This document shows positions 1-5,714 of a stretch of 9,571 nt of DNA, in pieces (positions within the stretch are counted from its first letter, which is position 1; each line of letters begins with the position of its first letter). The notes under the pieces were generated by a model. It had not been told where the DNA came from and ran no database searches. It saw only the letters and a program-made list of their open reading frames with translations. The translations under genes were made by a program, and so were the position numbers. Source of the stretch: JBAYGJ01 sp041666685 (GTDB taxonomy: Bacteria > Patescibacteriota > Patescibacteriia > UBA10025 > JAHIVO01); the NCBI GenBank assembly GCA_041666685.1, contig JBAYGJ010000034.1, positions 1-9,571 of the forward strand, in the 5' to 3' direction.

Positions 1-615
1 AAAGTGTACCCAGAACTTCCCAGCAGGATTCTTCAGATGTACGGTGTCACTGCGTGACTCCCACTTCAGAATCCAGGGGTTGCACTCCCAGTAAGCGACC
101 TGCGACAACCAGAGTGTGTCCACGTGGATTTGATAGAGGGTGTCGACTTTCCATTTGACAATCTCCACCGTATCCGTGACCGGGTACGGGATCGAATCAA
201 TCAGGGTATCGACGACGTACACCGGATATGGGATCGAATCGATTTCGACTTCCTTCGCCACTACAGTAAAGGTTGCGAAAGCGGAATCGAGACGGCCGTC
301 CGCATCCTGTACAAAGTACCAGGCCAGGTACTCGCCAATAGAGTCGGCAGTATACTGAATGCGCGGATCTATTCCTATCTCATGCCCGCCGACTATCCAG
401 CTCCGTTCATACGGTGCAACTCCACCGGAATCATCGCCGATCAGTCCGACCGGATTACCGATCTCAACCGTTGAAGGAATCACGCTGGCCGCGACCCATA
501 AAGGCAGCGGCGACGGAGTCGGCTTCGTAACATACCGTTCACTGTCGCAACCGATAATGAAGGCGAGCGACAGCATCAACAGTAACATCAATACACAGAA
601 TTTCAGTATCTTCAT
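1..615 (-). CDS. Lipoprotein with PKD/Ig-like domain and repeat stalk (3' end off window)
   Basis: No family name is recognised. The reading frame is open from ATG at 615 to the window edge, giving 205 visible residues with no stop. The start is supported by GGGAG about nine bases upstream. The N-terminus is a lipoprotein signal: a hydrophobic stretch at residues 8-22, then the lipobox Ile-Ile-Gly-Cys with the lipidated Cys at 23. Residue +2 is Asp, which in E. coli would favour inner-membrane retention, but that rule may not apply here. Residues 40-120 have the pattern of a PKD/Ig-like beta sandwich (PYxxSW near 68-73, then a GEYxAWYFVxDADG stretch at about 94-107). Residues 124-170 form a low-complexity stretch with recurring Asp-Thr-Leu/Val and a 14-residue repeat, plausibly an extended stalk. 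It starts 17 bases after the upstream gene ends, so the two are probably co-transcribed. Role is inferred only: a surface- or periplasm-exposed structural or binding protein. Confidence 0.75.
   Translation of the reverse strand, partial: MKILKFCVLMLLLMLSLAFIIGCDSERYVTKPTPSPLPLWVAASVIPSTVEIGNPVGLIGDDSGGVAPYERSWIVGGHEIGIDPRIQYTADSIGEYLAWYFVQDADGRLDSAFATFTVVAKEVEIDSIPYPVYVVDTLIDSIPYPVTDTVEIVKWKVDTLYQIHVDTLWLSQVAYWECNPWILKWESRSDTVHLKNPAGKFWVHF
179..240 (-). repeat. Two-copy 42-base tandem repeat inside lipoprotein gene
   Basis: Two 20-base copies, at 179-198 and 221-240, differ at only two positions and are offset by 42 bases (14 codons). Both encode Ile-Asp-Ser-Ile-Pro-Tyr-Pro-Val. The two differences (C/T at third positions) are synonymous, so the peptide repeat is exact while the DNA has drifted. 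Confidence 0.8.
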
Positions 616-632
616 GGATATTTCTCCCTAGA

Positions 633-1670
633 CTAGAGTGTTACGACCAGCTCGAGCCGGCCCGTTACCTTGTAGTCTACGTCCAAACGGTCGTAGTACT
701 CGTCCCAGCCGTAGCCAATCAGGCCGCGGGCACCGACTGACTTGTACTCAAACGCTAGGCCAGCTTCCGCTACCCGGCGCTTGATCAAATAGTCGAAGGT
801 GGATTTCGTGTCGTTCTCCACCTGCGTCACCCCACAAACCAACCCGAAACGTGAGTTGGTTTTGAGCGTGTCCTTCTCGTCCTGCCATTGAGCCACGACA
901 TACATGACGGAAGCGCTATATAACATCCCATACGCTTCCACCGTCGTACCGTCGTTCACATGCTGGTCGTTGGTCAAAATCGAATGGCCGATCTTAACGT
1001 CACCGACTAACCTCGGTCGTATGTTAAGCCGAACGCCGGCGCACAGAACGACATTGGATTGAGGCGCTGATGATATCCCGATGGTCACACCGCCGAATAA
1101 AGGGGCTTTTGGAGAGCAGGAATTCTTGCAGGGAGGCTGACCGCGTTTCGACGTATCAGCTTTTGAGATCGTTTCGACACTTGGTATCGTGTCGATCCGC
1201 TTTTCGCGCTGCAGGAGAAGTTCATACTCCTCCCGAGACACCCATGGACTTTTCCGTACGTAAATTTTCACGTAGCGGAACTCCCGACCTTTCTGTTCAT
1301 GCTGCCGAGTCAGTTCCAGGGCGTGGAACGGATCATTGAGTCCTGCCGTCTCGACAATACATCGGCCACCATCTTTCCGGCCATTGTTAATGGCAGCGTT
1401 CAAGGCCTGGTGCAGACTTCGAGCGATCCAGAGAACCCCATCGCTTCCCGCTTCGATGGCGATAACCAACGACGCATCTGCGTTGACGGTATCCACCATC
1501 CATCGCAAGTTCGGATCAGATTTCACGATCTCCACGGCCGACTTCGGTAAAGCAGACTTGCCTTCTTCGAAATTGAAAACCACCGGATTCCCGATGACCT
1601 TCACTTCCGCTCTGCCCGTGGCCGCAAGCGCGAGAAACGCTGCGAAAAAAACCAATAATTTCAGTCTCAC
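633..1670 (-). CDS. Secreted protein with OmpA-like N-terminal half and beta-rich C-terminal half
   Basis: 345 residues. The start is GTG at 1670-1668, fixed by a perfect AGGAGG at 1677-1682 with six bases between. A signal peptide covers residues 1-21, with likely cleavage after Gly-Arg-Ala. Residues 27-140 resemble a strongly diverged OmpA C-terminal (peptidoglycan-associated) fold. VxFNFEEGKSALPKSA matches the first strand and turn, AIEAGSDG the position of the usual GHTD, and RYVKIYV the last strand. The usual LSxxRA helix signature is absent, so peptidoglycan binding is doubtful. A linker of about 50 residues contains C181 and C185. Residues 190-345 are rich in alternating-hydrophobicity strands and end in a strand (VTGRLELVVTL), compatible with a small outer-membrane barrel; the terminal residue is Leu, not the usual aromatic. 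Followed 17 bases later by a lipoprotein gene, so the pair is probably one envelope unit. Fold assignments are inference; existence and export of the protein are well supported. Confidence 0.7.
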   Translation of the reverse strand: MRLKLLVFFAAFLALAATGRAEVKVIGNPVVFNFEEGKSALPKSAVEIVKSDPNLRWMVDTVNADASLVIAIEAGSDGVLWIARSLHQALNAAINNGRKDGGRCIVETAGLNDPFHALELTRQHEQKGREFRYVKIYVRKSPWVSREEYELLLQREKRIDTIPSVETISKADTSKRGQPPCKNSCSPKAPLFGGVTIGISSAPQSNVVLCAGVRLNIRPRLVGDVKIGHSILTNDQHVNDGTTVEAYGMLYSASVMYVVAQWQDEKDTLKTNSRFGLVCGVTQVENDTKSTFDYLIKRRVAEAGLAFEYKSVGARGLIGYGWDEYYDRLDVDYKVTGRLELVVTL

Positions 1671-1706
1671 GTTATACCTCCTGTGAGTTGAAAGGTTAAG
1701 TAGCTA

Positions 1707-1757
1707 ATAGGTTTACAATGTCCTTTTTCTGTTTGAAAAATCCGATAGGTTTAGAAT
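1707..1757. repeat. Pair of 13-base direct repeats in 5' leader
   Basis: ATAGGTTTAcAAT at 1707-1719 and ATAGGTTTAgAAT at 1745-1757 (plus-strand reading) match at 12 of 13 bases, 38 bases apart. Both lie between the proposed transcription start and the ribosome binding site of the GTG-started secreted-protein gene. The right copy forms most of the loop of the leader hairpin. They could be binding sites for a protein or RNA, or a chance duplication. Confidence 0.5.
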
Positions 1758-1761
1758 CGGA
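1736..1761 (-). promoter_or_regulatory. Leader hairpin with U-tract (possible attenuator or 5' stabiliser)
   Basis: On the minus strand TCCGAT (1761-1756), a 9-base loop and ATCGGA (1746-1741) form a perfect 6-bp stem followed at once by five T. This has the form of a weak intrinsic terminator. It lies almost exactly at the predicted 5' end of the transcript for the secreted-protein gene, about 65 bases before its start codon. It could attenuate the transcript or simply protect its 5' end. Confidence 0.45.
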
Positions 1762-1768
1762 ACCTCTG

Positions 1769-1797
1769 ATGTTACCAGATAATCTCAAAAAAGTCAA
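1769..1797 (-). promoter_or_regulatory. Sigma70-type promoter for envelope gene pair
   Basis: The minus strand shows TTGACT (-35, 1797-1792, 5/6 to consensus), a 17-base spacer and TAACAT (-10, 1774-1769, 4/6). Transcription would begin near 1762-1764, leaving a leader of about 92 bases before the GTG start at 1670. It sits about ten bases beyond the terminator of the preceding unit. Confidence 0.6.
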
Positions 1798-1807
1798 GGG
1801 TCTACAT

Positions 1808-1833
1808 AACACAAAACCCACCGTATTGGTGGG
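1808..1833 (-). terminator. Intrinsic terminator after tiny basic ORF / pilus operon
   Basis: The minus strand reads CCCACC (1833-1828), a 5-base loop, GGTGGG (1822-1817), then TTTTGTGTT. This is a perfect 6-bp GC-rich stem with a moderately T-rich tail. It is the first terminator-like structure found downstream of the pilus operon, so it may end both that operon and the tiny ORF that stops 23 bases before it. Confidence 0.65.
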
Positions 1834-1856
1834 CCTGCATTTGAAATAGAAGGCGT

Positions 1857-1937
1857 TTATCGGTGCCGGACCGTGCTAATTTTTTTCCCGGCTCTTCGTC
1901 GGTGCTTCTTGTTCGCCACTTTGGTTTTCTTGTCCAT
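1857..1937 (-). CDS. Possible 26-residue highly basic small protein
   Basis: ATG at 1937 to TAA at 1857-1859 encodes 26 residues. Twelve are Lys or Arg and two are His, with a KKHRRR core at residues 10-15 and only one acidic residue. No family is recognised; the composition is that of RNA- or ribosome-associated peptides. No Shine-Dalgarno sequence is visible. Support for reality is contextual: a promoter-like pair 26-54 bases upstream with 17-base spacing, and an intrinsic terminator shortly after the stop. The ORF fills most of the transcript these would define. It follows the last pilus gene by 70 bases, so it could also be read from that operon. The same signals would equally fit a small non-coding RNA. 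Confidence 0.5.
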   Translation of the reverse strand: MDKKTKVANKKHRRRAGKKISTVRHR

Positions 1938-1962
1938 AACAGTTTGAGTTAATAATGCACAC

Positions 1963-1991
1963 AGTGTAACAGAATAATCATCAGCAATCAA
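1963..1991 (-). promoter_or_regulatory. Promoter-like sequence for tiny basic ORF
   Basis: The minus strand shows TTGATT (-35, 1991-1986, 4/6), a 17-base spacer and TACACT (-10, 1968-1963, 4/6). The -10 overlaps the short palindrome ACACTGTGT (1967-1959), which could be an operator half or chance. The implied leader is about 20 bases, with no ribosome binding site. Confidence 0.4.
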
Positions 1992-2007
1992 ATACGGAAA
2001 AAATAAT

Positions 2008-3045
2008 TTACTCTTCTCTCCAAGATTGCTGGCCGATATTATAGGAAATGATTACATTGGCGATCTGATTGTAAACGCTCGCCAGATCCGCGCCAGTCGG
2101 GGCATGGAAATAAAGGGGCGCACCGTCAACAGACGTGGCTACATCCCTCAGGAACGGTTCATTCACGGTTGCGCCTAACCCAATAGTGAAAATAATGATC
2201 CCTTTTGATTTGGCAGATGCTGCTTTCTCAAGGGCATATTGCTCAGCGGTAGCCTCTACCGGACGGTTCGCCCGGCCATCTGTTAACAAAATTTCAACAC
2301 GCGCGCTCTCCGCCTCGACGCCATCTAACTGCTGGGTTGCCATGCCAAGCGCATCGCCAATATTCGTATAGTCTGCTGGCGCAGGCAGCGCGTCAATTGC
2401 CAGCTTGGCTGCGGTAAAATCGTTGGACGCTATAAAATCGACCGACTGGACAATGTTATAAGATATCACGCCAATGGCATCCGAAGCCGGATCCATAAAA
2501 TCAATAAACGACTTAGCCGCTTCTTTGGCCAGCGTATAGGGCTGGGGACCCCAGGCTCCATGATGTGCCAGACAGGTCGAATAAGAAGGATACTCGGACA
2601 ATGTACAGTAGGTTCCACCATTGGCCATGCTCCCAGTGCGGTCCAAAATATGATAGATGGCGGACGGCGTGCGTGTTTCGGATGCGCCAGCGTCAGTATA
2701 GAACGAGCTGACTGTCCGAATATTTTTATCAAAAGCACCGGTACTCACCAATTTTCCGTCTGCAGAACCAGGGTCATGCTCCGGCGTTACGGTACACGTG
2801 GAACCGTCCAGAGTGATCGAACCGCCGGAAAAATCGGCGTCCGTGCGTAGTTTCAGGTATCCCTCCTCTAGACAACTCTGAGCGGAATAAAAAGCCTGCT
2901 CAGTCGAGGCGCTTTGGCGGGCCATGACTGATTCACGCATGGCATTGACATGGTCAGCGAATATAAGCAGAAACAAAACAGTCGAGGTGATAAACACCAT
3001 GATCAGTGTGATGCTGCCGTTTGTATTTCGAAAATTTCTGGACAT
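2008..3045 (-). CDS. PilX/GspK-like minor pilin fused to a VWA domain (predicted tip adhesin)
   Basis: 345 residues from ATG at 3045. This start sits four bases after the previous stop and places the hydrophobic segment at the prepilin position; an earlier in-frame ATG at 3099 would overlap the upstream gene and add 18 residues. Residues 10-30 read Gly, then SITLIM and a hydrophobic helix, as in a class III prepilin signal. There is no Glu at mature +5 (Ile instead), a feature of GspK/PilX-type pilins. AFYSAQSCLEEGYLKLR (51-67) and C58/C84 fit the PilX-like neck. Residues 128-335 form a VWA domain: MIDAS D135-x-T137-x-S139 (DRTGSM), T227 in YTNIGDAL, and D256 in LLTDGR, all apparently able to bind a divalent metal. 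An insert with C147 and C158 follows the first MIDAS loop. It is last in the pilus operon, the K position. By analogy with vWA-bearing modular pilins (e.g. PilB of Streptococcus sanguinis) and PilY1, adhesion at the filament tip is likely but inferred. Confidence 0.85.
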   Translation of the reverse strand: MSRNFRNTNGSITLIMVFITSTVLFLLIFADHVNAMRESVMARQSASTEQAFYSAQSCLEEGYLKLRTDADFSGGSITLDGSTCTVTPEHDPGSADGKLVSTGAFDKNIRTVSSFYTDAGASETRTPSAIYHILDRTGSMANGGTYCTLSEYPSYSTCLAHHGAWGPQPYTLAKEAAKSFIDFMDPASDAIGVISYNIVQSVDFIASNDFTAAKLAIDALPAPADYTNIGDALGMATQQLDGVEAESARVEILLTDGRANRPVEATAEQYALEKAASAKSKGIIIFTIGLGATVNEPFLRDVATSVDGAPLYFHAPTGADLASVYNQIANVIISYNIGQQSWREE

Positions 3046-3049
3046 AATA

Positions 3050-3550
3050 TTATTTTTGGCGAAAAGCAATTGTTGATTCGATTGATGACTCCCGGTCATT
3101 TTTTACCGTATTAAGGCGTACATGCAGCGAGGCTGAAACTTTATTGAACTGGACGGTTGAAACCTTGACTCCGGCTTCGATGACCGGGCTCAGAGCACCA
3201 TCATCGGGGGGGATAACGAATGACTGTCCATACCACAATTGGCCGTCACGGCCACAATACACCGAGACGATCGGCCTGCCGGGATCGTTAAAATTATATG
3301 AATAAATAGTTGCCCGCGTACCGTCCGCACTGACAACTACATCATATGCGTTACGAAGGGATAAGGTCATTTTCTCCAACGCCAACCGGCTGCTGTGCTG
3401 GGTTAATTTCTGATTGTCTGAGGACAATCGAATTTTAGTGGTCTGGACCAAAAAAAGCGTGGACCCCAGCATCACCATGGAAGAAATGCCCAAATATACC
3501 AAAAGTTCCATAAGTGTTACACCCGATTGAGATTTGAATATTTTAAACAT
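3050..3550 (-). CDS. PilW/GspJ-like minor pilin
   Basis: 166 residues. The class III prepilin leader is Met to Gly10, then V11-T-L-M-E15-L-L-V-Y-L; Glu sits at mature +5 and the N-methylated residue would be Val. A hydrophobic helix runs to about residue 35, followed by the pilin neck (QKLTQHSSRLALEKM, about 47-61), which is PilW/GspJ-like. The C-terminal half alternates short strands, ending in a SSIESTIAFRQK tail. A purine-rich GGAAGGGG lies about seven bases before ATG 3550, and one base separates it from the preceding stop, so translation is coupled. Expected to join the minor-pilin priming complex at the inner membrane. The J assignment rests on order and N-terminal pattern; the globular domain alone does not decide it. 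Confidence 0.8.
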   Translation of the reverse strand: MFKIFKSQSGVTLMELLVYLGISSMVMLGSTLFLVQTTKIRLSSDNQKLTQHSSRLALEKMTLSLRNAYDVVVSADGTRATIYSYNFNDPGRPIVSVYCGRDGQLWYGQSFVIPPDDGALSPVIEAGVKVSTVQFNKVSASLHVRLNTVKNDRESSIESTIAFRQK

Positions 3551-3551
3551 G

Positions 3552-4040
3552 TTATTGCCCCTTCCAATTAGTCACATAACTAGCCAATTGCACTTTCTTA
3601 GTCAGCCCATGATCCTGCCAGGTGACGGTAACGACAATTCTACGGACAGCGGGGTCCTCAGCCCCGCTAGCAGCTAGATTGCCCGATCCGTCACGGAAGG
3701 CTTTTGAAATAGACACTATTCTGGTGAATGCGCCTTCAATTTTCTCACCGGGCGGCATGCCTGCATCCGACTGCAAAACATATGAATTGCCAGACTGGCC
3801 GATTATATAATTTCCGGGAAGCACAGAACCGATAGACGGCCAACTCTGCTCCTTGATGGCAAATGCCTGCTCCATCGACTCTTTGGCAAAAGCTGCGGCC
3901 AGCGATTCCATTTTTGCGCTGGCGATTACTCGGTTATTGGCGGCAGCAAATGAGCCGATCGCCACGGCGAATACAACCAATAGCGCCACGCTCACCATCA
4001 CTTCGATAAGCAAACTGCCTTGATTATCTTTAATTCTCAT
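3552..4040 (-). CDS. PilV/GspI-like minor pilin
   Basis: 162 residues. A short leader ends at Gly8 and is followed by S9-L-L-I-E13-V-M-V-S-V-A-L-L: Glu at mature +5, Ser instead of the usual Phe at +1. The LLIEVMVSVALL pattern is typical of PilV/GspI minor pilins, as is the following helix with KMESLAAAFAKESMEQA (about 43-59). The rest is a small beta-rich globular domain containing RRIVVTVTWQD (about 133-143), a strand common in PilV-like proteins. The start overlaps the preceding stop in ATGA (4040-4037), indicating translational coupling. Predicted partner of the neighbouring GspH-, GspJ- and GspK-like proteins. Confidence 0.82.
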   Translation of the reverse strand: MRIKDNQGSLLIEVMVSVALLVVFAVAIGSFAAANNRVIASAKMESLAAAFAKESMEQAFAIKEQSWPSIGSVLPGNYIIGQSGNSYVLQSDAGMPPGEKIEGAFTRIVSISKAFRDGSGNLAASGAEDPAVRRIVVTVTWQDHGLTKKVQLASYVTNWKGQ

Positions 4041-4489
4041 AAATTCACCGACGTTATTTGACCAGAAATCGCAATATCCACCTTGCTTAAATCATGACCT
4101 TGAACCTCTAATACAATACTCGTCGCCGATAATGAGGCGCCAGTCAGTTTTTCAAATTGGACAGGGCCATGCTCAATAGAACAGCTGTACCCTTGGGGCA
4201 ACACCGTAGTCTCGGGAGTCAGCTCGGGCTGCGTCGAGGTATAAGAAAACAGGATTATTGTATTCAATTGGCAGCGCAAGCCCCAGGCCCGCCCATTTTG
4301 GGCGGTCATTGACCTGCTTTGCGCCTCCCTGACCAGCTGGACTACACTATCACCGGTACTGCGAGTTTGGGCGCGTTCGCGTGACGCTGCCAATGACATT
4401 GACCCAAAAGTCGCTATGACGGCAACAATACCGACGACTATCAGCACTTCTATTAGGGTAAAACCATTCTGTTCGGTTCGGTGGCTCAT
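4037..4489 (-). CDS. GspH/FimT-like minor pilin
   Basis: 150 residues from ATG at 4489. A frame extension to 4606 would add 39 residues inside the upstream gene and spoil the leader, so it is rejected. The start overlaps the preceding TGA in ATGA (4489-4486). The leader ends at Gly9, followed by F10-T-L-I-E14-V-L-I-V-V-G, a textbook type IV prepilin cleavage site with Phe +1 and Glu +5. The downstream helix carries SVVQLVREAQSRSMTAQNG (about 48-66), the usual GspH/FimT neck. C73 and C102 could form a disulfide in the globular domain. Position directly after the platform gene and before the PilV-like gene fits the H-I-J-K order of minor pilins. Confidence 0.85.
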   Translation of the reverse strand: MSHRTEQNGFTLIEVLIVVGIVAVIATFGSMSLAASRERAQTRSTGDSVVQLVREAQSRSMTAQNGRAWGLRCQLNTIILFSYTSTQPELTPETTVLPQGYSCSIEHGPVQFEKLTGASLSATSIVLEVQGHDLSKVDIAISGQITSVNL

Positions 4490-5694
4490 ATAATGTTCGC
4501 AAAATTCCACAATGGATAAATAATGGCCAAAGACACGCTCCCGACGACCACTCCAGTGACCAGCAATAATGCCGGCTCGATCATCGTCGAAAGGTTTGAC
4601 GACCAATTTTGGATATCGTCGTCATAATATTTCGCCACATGGCTGAACATGACATCTAGATTTCCGGTTTCCTCGCCGGTCATGACCATTTTATTAAACA
4701 AAGGCAAAAATATTTTCGGCGAGCCTTTGAATACGTCAGTCAATTTTACGCCACGACGGATAAACGGCTCGGCGGCTTTCAGTGCGTCCTGGTAAGCCTG
4801 GTTTGAAGCGACATGGCTGGCTAAAATCATGCCTTCATCAATTGAATACCCCCCATGAGTCAACATATGGAGAGAACGGGAAATCATAGCCAGATTCAAC
4901 TTTTTGATGATAATGCCGATAATCGGTAAACGGAGAAGCAGGCGGTGCATGGCACGGCGGAAGGAAATGGAAGCCCGCAGTTCAGACCGAAAAATGAGAA
5001 ACAGAGCAACCAGCCCGATGGCAATATATAATCCGTACGCCAGGATAAAATGGCTGATATCGACCAGAGCTTGGGTATAAAATGGCAGTGACGCCCCGGA
5101 ATCCACGTACACTTGGGAAATTTTTGGGATGACAACAATCATCATCACGATCACGATGGCAATCATGGTAAAAACGATCAATGCCGGATACACCAAGGCA
5201 TTCCTGATCTTGCGAAGCAACGCATAATCACTTTCCTGCTGTTTGACCAGATATTCGATAGTTTCTACCAATTTTCCACCGCGTTCCCCTATCCGGACCA
5301 TGGCAATAATTACCGGGGAAAACAGGTTCTTATGCTGGCTCAATGCCACTGAAAACGGCTGCCCCGCTAACACGGCCTTTTCGGCGTCAGCAATGACTTT
5401 TTTCATCAATGGGTTCGTCGCTTGCTCCCTTGACGAGGACAATGCTTCGGTCAGGTTCAGTCCGGCCCGCATCATGGTCATGAGGTTCCGGAAAAAAACG
5501 ATCCGGTCGATCCGCGAGATATGGCGGAAAATTTTCCGCCAGCCCAACATGCTGTTTTTGACTTTAGACAGCGTGACGATCGATACGCCATGCTCGGTTA
5601 ATTGCTTGGCAGCCTGACGTTTTGTCCAACTGCGGACATGCCCACGGTAGATGGAGTTTTTCAGATCAATGACTGTGTACTCAAAAGTATTCAT
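4486..5694 (-). CDS. pilC: Type IV pilus inner-membrane platform protein PilC/GspF
   Basis: 402 residues from ATG at 5694, the usual family length. An in-frame ATG at 5796 lies inside the ATPase gene and would add 34 residues unlike the family. PilC/GspF is the polytopic platform protein that the assembly ATPase acts on to feed pilins into the filament. Two T2SSF repeats are visible: the first about 65-190 with MMRAGLNLTEAL (74-85) and GERGGKL (136-142), the second about 268-395 with LTHGGYSIDEGM (278-289) and TGEETGNLD (339-347). Membrane helices lie at about 170-190, 217-235 and 373-393. The start follows the ATPase stop by 20 bases with no clear Shine-Dalgarno sequence; the end overlaps the next start in ATGA. 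Could also be named GspF, as no secretin or major pilin is in view to separate pilus from type II secretion; the minor-pilin VWA fusion favours a pilus. Confidence 0.93.
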   Translation of the reverse strand: MNTFEYTVIDLKNSIYRGHVRSWTKRQAAKQLTEHGVSIVTLSKVKNSMLGWRKIFRHISRIDRIVFFRNLMTMMRAGLNLTEALSSSREQATNPLMKKVIADAEKAVLAGQPFSVALSQHKNLFSPVIIAMVRIGERGGKLVETIEYLVKQQESDYALLRKIRNALVYPALIVFTMIAIVIVMMIVVIPKISQVYVDSGASLPFYTQALVDISHFILAYGLYIAIGLVALFLIFRSELRASISFRRAMHRLLLRLPIIGIIIKKLNLAMISRSLHMLTHGGYSIDEGMILASHVASNQAYQDALKAAEPFIRRGVKLTDVFKGSPKIFLPLFNKMVMTGEETGNLDVMFSHVAKYYDDDIQNWSSNLSTMIEPALLLVTGVVVGSVSLAIIYPLWNFANII

Positions 5695-5714
5695 ATGTTT
5701 TCTATTTAAAATTA

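Noticed and set aside
124..631. Three overlapping plus-strand open frames at the left end
   Set aside because: They are antisense to a lipoprotein frame that has a lipobox, a ribosome binding site and a PKD-like domain; the repeats seen in them are the mirror of the coding repeat.
1861..1888. Plus-strand hairpin followed by seven T, resembling a terminator
   Set aside because: The stem is only four pairs (CGGT/ACCG) and separated from the T-run by six bases; no plus-strand gene ends nearby.
1671..2007. Possible tRNA, CRISPR or insertion-sequence remnant in the longest non-coding stretch
   Set aside because: No cloverleaf, no regularly spaced repeats and no terminal inverted repeats were found; promoter, terminator and tiny-ORF signals account for most of it.
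3046..3099. Upstream ATG for the VWA pilin
   Set aside because: It overlaps the PilW-like gene and lengthens the leader; ATG 3045 gives a ten-residue leader ending in Gly.
4490..4606. N-terminal extension of the GspH-like pilin
   Set aside because: It would lie inside pilC and displace the short prepilin leader; the ATGA overlap at 4489-4486 gives the natural start.
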